From: JBCBTJ01 sp964597685
Lineage (GTDB): Bacteria > Pseudomonadota > Alphaproteobacteria > Caulobacterales > Hyphomonadaceae
Assembly (NCBI GenBank): GCA_964597685.1
Contig: CAZQZC010000155.1
Span: forward strand, 1 to 6,541
Length of the DNA: 6,541 nucleotides
Reading direction: 5' to 3'
Shown here one piece after another: positions 1-5,627 of this stretch. A program made the position numbers and the translations under genes. Under the pieces are notes generated by a model that was not told where the DNA came from, did not search any database, and saw only the letters and a program-made list of their open reading frames with translations. The stretch's first letter is position 1. Every line of letters begins with the position of its first letter.

Positions 1-2
1 TC

Positions 3-119
3 CTCGCGCAGCAGATCGAGCGGATCGAGGGCGCGCCGCCGCGCGCCACCACGGGGTTGTTCCGGATGCCGATACAGCGCGTGTACAGCGCCAAGGGGCA
101 CGGCACCGTCGTCACGGGA
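3..119 (+). CDS. selB: Selenocysteine-specific elongation factor SelB, internal fragment
   Basis: SelB is the GTPase that brings selenocysteinyl-tRNA to UGA codons marked by a SECIS element. The + frame starting at base 3 gives 39 residues, ending RMPIQRVYSAKGHGTVVTG. This fits the link from the GTPase domain into beta-barrel domain II of SelB, whose usual form is FR-(L/M)-x-(I/V)-DR-(A/V)-(F/Y)-x-x-KG-x-GTVVTGT. EF-Tu has a related segment but lacks the R-V-Y-x-x-KG spacing, so SelB fits better. Third codon positions are nearly all G or C, as in a real gene. The upstream part lies outside the window. After Gly 117-119 the frame stays open but reads N-P-V-S-A-C-S-A, which is not SelB, so the gene breaks there. 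Only 39 residues are available; another translational GTPase of the SelB/EF-Tu class is the main alternative. Confidence 0.72.
107..119. other. Chimeric junction between selB (+) and acetolactate synthase (-)
   Basis: SelB similarity on the + strand lasts through the Gly codon at 117-119. Acetolactate synthase similarity on the - strand lasts down to the second Thr of F-P-V-T-T at 107-109. The 13 bases 107-119 therefore fit both families, which is the appearance of a join at a short stretch of shared sequence (microhomology). Left of it the - frame stays open but reads V-P-C-P-L-A-L-Y-T-R, where the family has a T-L-M-G-L-G-A type motif; the neighbouring - frame does not restore the family sequence either. 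Neither protein continues past this point, so a simple frameshift does not explain it. A library, amplification or assembly chimera is the likeliest cause; a true inversion is possible. Confidence 0.7.
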
Positions 120-853
120 AACCCGGTCTCGGCCTGCAGCGCGCGCAACAGCCGCGACGCGTCGGGCCCGGCATTGATCACGCCGCCGCCGGTGTAGAAA
201 ACCGGCCGGCGCGCCCGCTTCATCAGCTTGGCCGCCTCTGCAATCGCCGCCGGCTCCGGCTCCCAGGCCGGGCGATAGGCCGCCCGCTTTGCGCCGTCCG
301 GCCCCTGATAGCGGCCCATGGCGAATTGCACGTCTTTGGGAATGTCGACCACAACCGGTCCCGGCCGCCCGGAGGTTGCAATGTGAAAGGCCTCGTGCAG
401 GCAGCGGGCGAGGTCGTTCACATCGGTGACGAGGTAATTGTGCTTCGCGCAGCAGCGTGTGATGCCCACCGTATCGCATTCCTGGAATGCGTCTGTGCCG
501 ATCAGATGGGTGGGCACTTGGCCGGTGATCACCACCATGGGGATGGAATCCATCATCGCATCGGTGATCGGCGTCACCATATTCGTCGCCCCGGGACCTG
601 ATGTGACAAGCGCCACGCCGGGCCGGCCCGTGGAACGGGCGTAGCCTTCGGCCGCGTGGCCCGCGCCCTGTTCGTGGCGCGCCAGGATATGCTCCACCCC
701 CGCCGCGCCGTGCAACGCGTCGTAGATCGGCAGGACCGCGCCGCCCGGATAGCCGAAGATGACGTCGACGCCCTGCTCGGCCAGAACCTGGAGGACGATC
801 TCCGCGCCCGTCATCTCGGCGGGGGCGGTGCGGGCGATCATCGTGGCGTCCAT
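107..853 (-). CDS. ilvB: Acetolactate synthase large subunit, N-terminal part (3' end lost)
   Basis: This ThDP- and FAD-dependent enzyme makes acetolactate or acetohydroxybutyrate from pyruvate and 2-ketobutyrate, the first common step of valine, leucine and isoleucine synthesis. From ATG at 853 the protein runs from T-G-A-E-I-V-L through the Y-P-G-G-A-V motif (residues 35-40), the ThDP-activating Glu in R-H-E-Q-G-A (Glu61), S-G-P-G-A-T-N, D-A-F-Q-E and K-H-N-Y-L-V, to the start of the central domain at F-P-V-T-T (about residue 249). The family normally has about 570-600 residues, so more than half is missing. The frame remains open to base 1, but the residues beyond 107 are not family-like. 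The start is supported by GAGGAGAG about 7 nt upstream. In T-R-C-C-A-K-H-N the first Cys is usually Pro or His. The symbol ilvB or ilvI is used for this gene in different alphaproteobacteria; the small subunit gene would be expected downstream but is outside or lost. Confidence 0.9.
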
Positions 854-856
854 AAT

Positions 857-867
857 CCTCTCTCCTC
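857..867 (-). promoter_or_regulatory. Ribosome binding site of acetolactate synthase
   Basis: The - strand carries GAGGAGAGAGG just before ATG 853. The AGGAG core lies 8 nt from the start codon. It is a strong Shine-Dalgarno sequence and fixes this ATG as the start. It lies downstream of the terminator hairpin, so only read-through transcripts carry it. Confidence 0.75.
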
Positions 868-877
868 GAACGCGGCC

Positions 878-907
878 AAAGAAAAAGGGGCCGACCGGGC
901 CCCTTTC
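878..907 (-). terminator. Intrinsic terminator of the ilv attenuator
   Basis: On the - strand AAAGGGGCC (906-898) pairs perfectly with GGCCCCTTT (892-884) around the 5-nt loop CGGTC. A U-rich run follows directly: the stem ends in UUU and continues UUCUUU (883-878). The hairpin sits between the leader peptide and the acetolactate synthase start, 25 nt before the ATG. It cannot serve an upstream gene well, because miaA ends about 200 nt earlier. It is best read as the terminator arm (3:4) of an amino-acid attenuator. Confidence 0.88.
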
Positions 908-928
908 TGACACGCGCCTGCGACCCAA
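895..928 (-). promoter_or_regulatory. Candidate antiterminator pairing of the ilv leader
   Basis: On the - strand UUGGGUC (928-922) can pair with GGCCCGG (901-895) in seven steps, three of them G-U. The second arm is taken from the 5' arm and loop of the terminator, so this pairing would exclude the terminator. An alternative is GGCCC (946-942) with GGGCC (902-898), five G-C pairs. Which one forms cannot be decided by eye; a folding calculation would be needed. This is an inference from the attenuator layout. Confidence 0.4.
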
Positions 929-955
929 GCCTTAATCCGGCGGGCCGAGGCGCGT
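912..955 (-). promoter_or_regulatory. Leader pause hairpin (1:2) of the ilv attenuator
   Basis: On the - strand ACGCGCCT (955-948) and AGGCGCGT (919-912) are exact reverse complements, giving an 8-bp stem. The 5' arm begins immediately after the Ile codon of the leader peptide, and the loop contains the leader stop codon. A ribosome stalled at the Val/Leu/Ile codons would cover the 5' arm and free the 3' arm region for antitermination. This is the arrangement expected of segments 1 and 2 in a classic attenuator. Confidence 0.65.
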
Positions 956-985
956 AATAACGAGTACGACGCAGCGTTTGCGCAT
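932..985 (-). CDS. ilvL: ilv leader peptide (attenuator peptide)
   Basis: A 17-codon reading frame, MRKRCVVLVITRLGPPD, starts at ATG 985 and stops with TAA at 934-932. Codons 6-10 are Val-Val-Leu-Val-Ile and codon 13 is Leu, exactly the three end products of the pathway that the next gene begins. The control codons (GTC, GTA, CTC, GTT, ATT) include forms ending in A or T, which stand out in this GC-rich genome. A weak GGA lies 7 nt before the start. The frame is followed by an 8-bp pause hairpin and a strong intrinsic terminator, then by acetolactate synthase. When charged branched-chain tRNAs are scarce, the ribosome should stall here and let transcription pass into the gene. The product itself probably has no function beyond being translated. 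The frame is shorter than usual gene-finder cutoffs. Confidence 0.85.
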   Translation of the reverse strand: MRKRCVVLVITRLGPPD

Positions 986-1011
986 GTCTGTTTCCAAAAA
1001 GCTTCTGTTTC

Positions 1012-1040
1012 CGGATAGCCGTTTCGCCACGATGGGTCAA
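1012..1040 (-). promoter_or_regulatory. Candidate promoter of the ilv leader and acetolactate synthase
   Basis: The - strand has TTGACC (1040-1035, five of six bases of the -35 consensus), a 17-nt spacer, and TATCCG (1017-1012, a weak -10). Transcription would begin near 1005, about 20 nt before the leader ATG, which suits an attenuator transcript. The spacing is ideal but the -10 is poor. No other convincing pair was seen in 986-1108. Confidence 0.5.
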
Positions 1041-1108
1041 TCACGCTATAGCGGCCAAATTGTTGCTGACCGAACTCATATATCGTCCACACAGCTGGCT
1101 ATCGGATC

Positions 1109-2044
1109 TTAAGTCGCCCCATCCACCTCCCGATACAGCGCGAGGACGACGCGCATCCGCATCTCCAGCTCCACCGCCGGGATGCGGGGCCAGAAGGGGA
1201 ATTGTCGGGCGATCCAGGTAAATTGCCGCTTGGCGTAACGGCGCGTATCGCGCTTGGCCTGTTCCGCGGCGGCCTCGGCGCTCATCTCCCCGCGCAAAAA
1301 AGCCGCGAACCAGGGCATGCCGTGGGCCTTCATCGCTGGCAATTCGGGGTCGAGCCCCCGCGCGGCGAGCGCCTTCGCCTCCTCCATAGCGCCCTTTACC
1401 ATCATGCCGTCGAAGCGTCGGTCGATACGCGCGTACAGCCGCGCCCTGGGCGGGGTCAGCGCAACGCCTAACCATTCGTCGCGCCTCAGAAGCGGCGGGT
1501 TCTTCTCTTTCTGGAACGACGTCAAAGTCTTGCCGGTGGCGAGCCAAACCTCGTAGGCGCGGGAGAGTCGCTGGCGATCGCCCGCGCCTATGGCGGCGGC
1601 CGCGTTGGGATCTACGGCGCCCAGGCGGGCGCGCAACTCCTCCACACCCTCCTGCTTTACGATGGCGCGCACATCGGTGCGCACCTCCTCCGGCACCGGC
1701 GGGATTTCGCTCAAGCCTTCGACCAAGGCGAGAAAATAGAGCCCGGTGCCGCCGACCAAGATGGCGGGTTTGCCGCGCCGCTCCAGATCGGCCAGCACCT
1801 TGCCAGCGGCGTCCAGCCATAGCCCGGTTGAAAACCGAACACCCGCGTCCACCTGGCCGAAGAGATGGTGCGGCGCGGCTGAAAGCTCGGCCTCGCTCGG
1901 GCGGGCTGTCAGAACCTGGAGATCCTTATAGACCTGCATGGAATCGGCGTTGACGACCTCGCCGCCCAAGCGCTCGGCGAGTGCGACGGCAAGCGCGGTC
2001 TTGCCGCTGGCCGTCGGACCGTGGATGAGGAGAGCCGGACGCAT
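1109..2044 (-). CDS. miaA: tRNA dimethylallyltransferase MiaA
   Basis: MiaA transfers a dimethylallyl group from DMAPP to N6 of A37 in tRNAs that read UNN codons; MiaB then methylthiolates the product. This is a soluble, cytoplasmic enzyme. The protein has the P-loop G-P-T-A-S-G-K-T near its N-terminus, then N-A-D-S-M-Q-V-Y-K with the catalytic Asp, L-V-G-G-T-G-L-Y, the D-R-Q-R motif, and the C-terminal R-R-Y-A-K-R-Q-F-T-W tRNA-binding helix. At 311 residues it has the normal family length. The ATG at 2044 is preferred because AGG (2055-2053) lies 8 nt upstream; a TTG at 2050 in the same frame is too close to that AGG. It is divergent from serB across 65 bp. The downstream ilv gene has its own leader, so the two need not be co-transcribed. 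Confidence 0.95.
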   Translation of the reverse strand: MRPALLIHGPTASGKTALAVALAERLGGEVVNADSMQVYKDLQVLTARPSEAELSAAPHHLFGQVDAGVRFSTGLWLDAAGKVLADLERRGKPAILVGGTGLYFLALVEGLSEIPPVPEEVRTDVRAIVKQEGVEELRARLGAVDPNAAAAIGAGDRQRLSRAYEVWLATGKTLTSFQKEKNPPLLRRDEWLGVALTPPRARLYARIDRRFDGMMVKGAMEEAKALAARGLDPELPAMKAHGMPWFAAFLRGEMSAEAAAEQAKRDTRRYAKRQFTWIARQFPFWPRIPAVELEMRMRVVLALYREVDGAT

Positions 2045-2109
2045 ACCCAACGCCTAAACCGTCCCGGGGCGGAGGAAAAGCGGACCTGACGGAAAGGACC
2101 GACCAGACG

Positions 2110-3045
2110 ATGAGCGAATGGACGCACGCAGCCGTAGCCGTCGCCAACGCGCCGGAGACACAGGCGCAATTGGCCGATCAACTGGCTGACGCCTTAGGAG
2201 ACCTCGGCCTGACGTTTTCGCCCGCCAGGCGATTGGCCGACGGCGAGGCGTTGTCGGCGCAAGAGCGGCTCTTTTCGGCGCCGATCGGACAGGATTGGAC
2301 GGCGCTGCGGGGGATAGGCGCCGTGCTATCCAACGCCGATGTCGGACTGACCCCCGTCGCGGAGCGGCGCAAAAAACTGCTCGTCTGCGACATGGATTCC
2401 ACCATCATAGGCCAAGAATGCCTTGATGAATTGGCGGATTTTGCAGGCCTGAAGGCGGAAGTCGCCGCGATCACCGAGCGCGCCATGCGCGGCGAATTAG
2501 ATTTCGAGGGTGCGCTGAAAACCCGGGTCGCTATGCTGCAAGGCCTTGAAACAGAAGCGATAAATCGCTGCTATGCGGAGCGGATCAGCTTGAATCCCGG
2601 CGCAACGGAGCTGGTCGCCACCATGCGGGCCAACGGCGCGCGCTGCCTGTTGGTCTCCGGCGGTTTCACGGCGTTCACAGGCCCCGTAGCCGCCGCCGCC
2701 GGGTTTGACGAACACCATTCCAACACCTTGATAATAGATGGAAATAACAGGCTGACGGGGGAGGTTGCCGAGCCGGTCCTGGGCCGCGAAGCCAAGCTCG
2801 AACGCTTGCTCAAAACGGCCAAAGGGCTGGGTCTTTCCGCCCCCGACGCCCTCGCGATTGGCGACGGCGCCAACGATCTGGCGATGATCGAAGCCGCCGG
2901 CCTTGGCCTCGCCTATCGCGCCAAACCGGTCGTCGCCCAGGCTGCAGACGCTGCGATACAGCAGACCGATCTCCGCACCGCTTTGTTTTTTCAGGGCTAT
3001 TCGGGCGATGAAATCAGGACGTCGCCTCAAGATCGATTGACATGA
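2110..3045 (+). CDS. serB: Phosphoserine phosphatase SerB
   Basis: SerB removes phosphate from O-phospho-L-serine, the last step of serine synthesis; it is a soluble Mg-dependent HAD-family enzyme. All four HAD motifs are present: D-M-D-S-T with nucleophile Asp94 and acid Asp96, V-S-G-G-F-T with Ser183, Lys229 in G-R-E-A-K, and G-D-G-A-N-D with Asp252 and Asp256. The first ~85 residues form the ACT-like N-terminal domain, here rather diverged. The start has AAAGGA (2093-2098) 11 nt upstream, slightly far but acceptable. At 311 residues it is a little longer than many alphaproteobacterial SerB proteins. After the usual ending Q-G-Y-x-x-D-E-I about nine extra residues follow, and these lie inside the overlap with the converging degP gene. 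It is the only complete + strand gene here. Confidence 0.96.
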   Translation: MSEWTHAAVAVANAPETQAQLADQLADALGDLGLTFSPARRLADGEALSAQERLFSAPIGQDWTALRGIGAVLSNADVGLTPVAERRKKLLVCDMDSTIIGQECLDELADFAGLKAEVAAITERAMRGELDFEGALKTRVAMLQGLETEAINRCYAERISLNPGATELVATMRANGARCLLVSGGFTAFTGPVAAAAGFDEHHSNTLIIDGNNRLTGEVAEPVLGREAKLERLLKTAKGLGLSAPDALAIGDGANDLAMIEAAGLGLAYRAKPVVAQAADAAIQQTDLRTALFFQGYSGDEIRTSPQDRLT

Positions 3046-4471
3046 ACACGTCCCGGCCCTGGCGGTGAACGCGGATCAAGAGCGGCGTCGACGGCACGCG
3101 CTCCGCTGCTGCGATCGCATCACGCGCAGCCTGCGGGCTTATGACGGAGTCGAATCCCATCTCCAGAACTACATCGCCTTTCTGCAACACGCCAAAGGCC
3201 GGTCCGCGCGGCGAGACGGCCTGGACAAAGGCGCCCTCAATGTCGCTGGAAATGCCGTAGCGACGGCGATCCGCGTCGCCGATCCGCGCAAACTCGACCC
3301 CCAGCGCATTATCTCCGATCACGACGTCGGGCAAATTTGCCGGCTCCTCGGTTTCCTCGACATCGGATTCCAATTCGCCAAGCACGACATTGACCCGGCG
3401 CGCATCGCGTTCCCGCAGAAATTCTAGCGCCACAGACGCTCCGATGTCAGTCTCCGCGACGATACGCGACAAAGACCGCGTATCTTTGATTTCCTTGCCG
3501 TCAAAGGTGAGCAGGAGGTCGCCAACGCGCAGGCCTGCGGCGCGGGCCGGGCCATCGTCGACAACGTTGGTGACGATCACGCCCTTCCCGCTGTCAAGCC
3601 CATAGGACGCCGCGATCGCGTCGTCGACGCCTTGGACATTCACACCCAGCCAGCCGCGCCGGGGTCGACCGTATTCGATCAATTGATCGACGACCGAGTT
3701 CGCCAAGTTTGCCGGAATGGAAAACCCAATCCCGACCGATCCGCCCGTGGGGGAGATAATCGCCGTGTTCACACCGACCACCCGCCCATCGAGCGTGAAC
3801 AGCGGGCCGCCGGAGTTTCCGCGATTAATGGCGGCGTCCGTTTGAATGAAGTCGTCGTAGCGGCCGGCGCGTATATCCCGGTCCAGAGCGGAGATGATTC
3901 CGGCGGAAACGGAACCGCGAAACCCGAATGGATTTCCGATCGCGATCACCCAATCGCCGACCTCCGCGACATCGCTGTCGGCAAATTCGACGAAGTGGAG
4001 CGGATCGCGCGCGTCGACCTTGAGAACGGCCAGATCGGTGTCTGGATCGCGCCCAACCAAGATCGCGCGCCGCGTCTTGCCGTCGGAGAACACCGCTTCG
4101 ATCTCGTCCGCGCCCTCGATAACGTGATTGTTAGTGACGATCAGCCCGTCTTCAGAGATCACGAAGCCAGACCCTAGCGAGCCCTGCTGGCGGAAGCCGT
4201 CATCGTCGCGCCCGAAGAAGTCGTTAAACCGCTCCAGCGGCGATCCGTCCGGAAACTCAGGCAACCCGGTGGCGACAGTCTGACTTGTCGAGATGTTGAC
4301 CACAGCGGGCATCAAGCGTTTTGCAAGAGTGGCGAAGCTTTCAGGCGCATCCTTCGCCGAAGCCCGCGGCGCGTCGGACAGCGACATGTCGGAGGCCTGC
4401 GCGAAGGCCGGAGCGGCCGCTATCGCTGCAAAGGCGGCTGACGTGAACAGGGCGCGCAAAGCGAACTTCAT
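3014..4471 (-). CDS. degP: Periplasmic serine protease/chaperone of the DegP/HtrA (MucD) family
   Basis: DegP-type enzymes degrade or refold damaged proteins in the periplasm. A Sec signal peptide (Lys2, Arg6, hydrophobic 7-20, A-F-A just before Gln25) exports the protein. The trypsin-like domain has the triad His116 (T-N-N-H-V), Asp146 (D-T-D-L-A-V-L-K) and Ser220 (G-N-S-G-G-P-L). PDZ1 spans about 273-362 and starts at R-G-W-L-G-V; an acidic linker (about 366-382, many Glu) leads to PDZ2 at about 389-480. The 485-residue length and two PDZ domains match DegP/MucD rather than DegS. There is no Cys in the whole protein, which suits an oxidising compartment. The start has TAGGAG 7 nt upstream. 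It is the last gene of the hflK-hflC-DUF2065 run, but its 70-nt upstream gap holds a promoter candidate. Its last 32 nt overlap the end of serB on the opposite strand. The exact paralog (DegP, DegQ or MucD) cannot be settled from sequence alone. Confidence 0.95.
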   Translation of the reverse strand: MKFALRALFTSAAFAAIAAAPAFAQASDMSLSDAPRASAKDAPESFATLAKRLMPAVVNISTSQTVATGLPEFPDGSPLERFNDFFGRDDDGFRQQGSLGSGFVISEDGLIVTNNHVIEGADEIEAVFSDGKTRRAILVGRDPDTDLAVLKVDARDPLHFVEFADSDVAEVGDWVIAIGNPFGFRGSVSAGIISALDRDIRAGRYDDFIQTDAAINRGNSGGPLFTLDGRVVGVNTAIISPTGGSVGIGFSIPANLANSVVDQLIEYGRPRRGWLGVNVQGVDDAIAASYGLDSGKGVIVTNVVDDGPARAAGLRVGDLLLTFDGKEIKDTRSLSRIVAETDIGASVALEFLRERDARRVNVVLGELESDVEETEEPANLPDVVIGDNALGVEFARIGDADRRRYGISSDIEGAFVQAVSPRGPAFGVLQKGDVVLEMGFDSVISPQAARDAIAAAERVPSTPLLIRVHRQGRDVFMSIDLEATS

Positions 4472-4478
4472 AGCCGAA

Positions 4479-4484
4479 CTCCTA
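4479..4484 (-). promoter_or_regulatory. Ribosome binding site of degP
   Basis: TAGGAG on the - strand ends 7 nt before ATG 4471. It is the strongest site in the right half of the window and supports the chosen start and intact signal peptide. Confidence 0.7.
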
Positions 4485-4503
4485 ACATGCCTTAACAGAC
4501 GAG

Positions 4504-4531
4504 ATTATGGTGCGCTGTCTGAAGATCGCAA
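4504..4531 (-). promoter_or_regulatory. Candidate promoter for degP
   Basis: Between DUF2065 and degP the - strand has TTGCGA (4531-4526), a 16-nt spacer and CATAAT (4509-4504, five of six bases of the -10 consensus). A start near 4498 would give a leader of about 25 nt with the TAGGAG site. If real, degP could be induced separately from hflKC. No terminator hairpin was seen in this gap, so read-through from hflKC also seems possible. Confidence 0.4.
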
Positions 4532-4541
4532 CGCCAAGCGC

Positions 4542-4733
4542 TCAGCCAAGCTTCACGCACACATACACGATCGCGAGACCTATGGCGGCAGCCAGAAAAC
4601 CCGCCTGGCGCAAATCAGCAGCAGGTAAACTGGAAGCCATGGACGCCAGACGCTTCATGAAGTCCGGCGCGCAGGCGTAGGCGAAGCCCTCAAGGGCGAG
4701 CGCTGCGCCTAAGCCTGCGAGGAGGATCAGCAT
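4542..4733 (-). CDS. DUF2065 (YjeT-type) small inner-membrane protein
   Basis: This is a 63-residue protein with two predicted membrane segments, about residues 1-18 (M-L-I-L-L-A-G-L-G start) and 42-60 (A-A-A-I-G-L-A-I-V-Y), joined by a loop of about 23 residues with Lys and Arg. Size, the E-G motif in the first helix and the G-F-L-x-A-x-x-G-L pattern of the second helix match the DUF2065 family, whose E. coli member YjeT is also encoded beside hflC. The function of the family is not known. The ATG comes 1 nt after the hflC stop (TGA-A-ATG) with no strong Shine-Dalgarno site, so translation is probably coupled to hflC. By position it may act with the HflKC-FtsH complex; that is inference only. 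Confidence 0.85.
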   Translation of the reverse strand: MLILLAGLGAALALEGFAYACAPDFMKRLASMASSLPAADLRQAGFLAAAIGLAIVYVCVKLG

Positions 4734-4734
4734 T

Positions 4735-5625
4735 TCATTGTGCGATCTGACCCGCCTGGTTTTGGAACACGTCGCACAAATTCAAGTTTTCGGGCGATAC
4801 GACGATTTGGGTCCCAGACTGGATCGATTTCTCGCACGCTATCAACGAACGATAAAACCGGAAAAAATCCGGATCGGCGTTGTACGCGGTCGCATAGATC
4901 TCGTTGCGCAGAGCGTCGCCTTCACCGCGAATGATCTCCGATTGCTCTCGCGCTTGCGCTTCGAGGACGGTCGCCTCCCGTTCGGCTCGTGCGCGGATCA
5001 GGCGCGCCTGCTCCTCGCCTTCCGCACGTTTACCCTGCGCCTCTTGGAGACGCGCCGTCCGCATGCGGTTGTAAACACCCTCGGAGATGTCGAGCGGAAG
5101 ATCGGCGCGACGAATTCGAACATCGATCACATCGACGCCAGCGTCGGCGAGATTGGCGTTCACATTGTCCTGTATGCGGCTCATGAGAGACAAACGCTGG
5201 CCAGAAACGATTTCAGGCACGGGCACGTCGCCAAGCGCTTCGCGGATGGTCGATTCGGTAAAACGCTCAATCTGTGCGCCCGCCACCTGTTCTGTGCGGA
5301 GGCGTCGATAAAACCGCAAAGGATCGCTAATCCGCCACCGAACAAACGCGTCGACCACGAGCCGGCGTTGGTCCGACGCCTGCGCTTCGATGTCCGGAAT
5401 GTCCCGGCCCAGGTTTTTCTTGTCCAGCAGCACGACCTGCTGAACGAACGGCGTCTTGAAGTAGAGGCCCGCTTCATTCGTATTCGTCTCGTTGCGCACT
5501 TGTCGCGGTTCGCCGAGTTGCAAAACAAGAGCCTGTTGATCCTGGCGGACCACATAGAACGAATTGAGCATGACGACCGCGACGACGATCGCGACGATTA
5601 CGAATAATCCGCTGAAAACTCTCAT
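4735..5625 (-). CDS. hflC: FtsH protease modulator HflC (SPFH domain)
   Basis: HflC pairs with HflK in the inner membrane; the ring they form encloses FtsH and modulates its degradation of membrane proteins. The protein starts with a short arm and one membrane anchor (about residues 5-24), so the rest faces the periplasm. The SPFH domain covers about 25-190, with E-A-G-L-Y-F-K-T-P-F, V-D-A-F-V-R-W-R-I-S-D and V-D-V-I-D-V-R-I-R-R. A charged helix of coiled-coil type follows (Y-N-R-M-R-T-A-R onward, rich in Glu, Arg, Gln and Ala), then G-E-G-D-A, D-P-D-F-F-R-F-Y-R-S-L and Q-I-V-V-S-P-E. At 296 residues it lacks an insertion of about 40 residues in the E. coli protein. The ATG lies 2 nt after the hflK stop, and its GGAGG site (9 nt upstream) is inside the end of hflK. 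Confidence 0.96.
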   Translation of the reverse strand: MRVFSGLFVIVAIVVAVVMLNSFYVVRQDQQALVLQLGEPRQVRNETNTNEAGLYFKTPFVQQVVLLDKKNLGRDIPDIEAQASDQRRLVVDAFVRWRISDPLRFYRRLRTEQVAGAQIERFTESTIREALGDVPVPEIVSGQRLSLMSRIQDNVNANLADAGVDVIDVRIRRADLPLDISEGVYNRMRTARLQEAQGKRAEGEEQARLIRARAEREATVLEAQAREQSEIIRGEGDALRNEIYATAYNADPDFFRFYRSLIACEKSIQSGTQIVVSPENLNLCDVFQNQAGQIAQ

Positions 5626-5627
5626 GT

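Noticed and set aside
1..110. Simple frameshift in acetolactate synthase as the cause of lost similarity
   Set aside because: The adjacent - frame does not restore the family's T-L-M-G-L-G-A region, while the + frame gives a clear SelB segment. A junction explains the data better.
326..910. Three short + strand frames opposite acetolactate synthase and its leader
   Set aside because: They are shadows of acetolactate synthase and the leader region, two of them starting from alternative codons with no supporting Shine-Dalgarno sequence.
838..1092. - strand frame of 84 codons across the ilv leader region
   Set aside because: It runs through the terminator hairpin and into the start of acetolactate synthase in another frame, has no ribosome binding site, and resembles no family. 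The 17-codon leader frame explains the region better.
1014..1102. 7-bp inverted repeat GATAGCC (1102-1096, -) and GGCTATC (1020-1014, -)
   Set aside because: The arms are 75 nt apart and only 7 bp long. The second arm falls on the candidate -10, so an operator was considered, but a match of this length can arise by chance.
1041..1820. - strand frame of 259 codons over miaA
   Set aside because: It is a frame shadow of miaA, rich in Arg, Gly and Ala, with no recognisable domain. The miaA frame has all expected motifs.
2045..2109. Divergent promoters between miaA and serB
   Set aside because: No -35/-10 pair with acceptable spacing was found on either strand in the 65 bp, so none is annotated; the promoters may lie inside the neighbouring gene ends.
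2497..3030. - strand frame of 177 codons opposite serB
   Set aside because: Antisense shadow of serB with no ribosome binding site or family resemblance.
3632..4177. + strand frame of 181 codons opposite degP
   Set aside because: Antisense shadow of the protease domain; composition is typical of a reversed GC-rich gene.
4738..5607. Long + strand frame (289 codons) opposite hflC
   Set aside because: It lies almost wholly antisense to hflC. Its composition (many Arg, Asp and His in no known pattern) is what the reverse of a GC-rich gene gives, and hflC carries clear family motifs.
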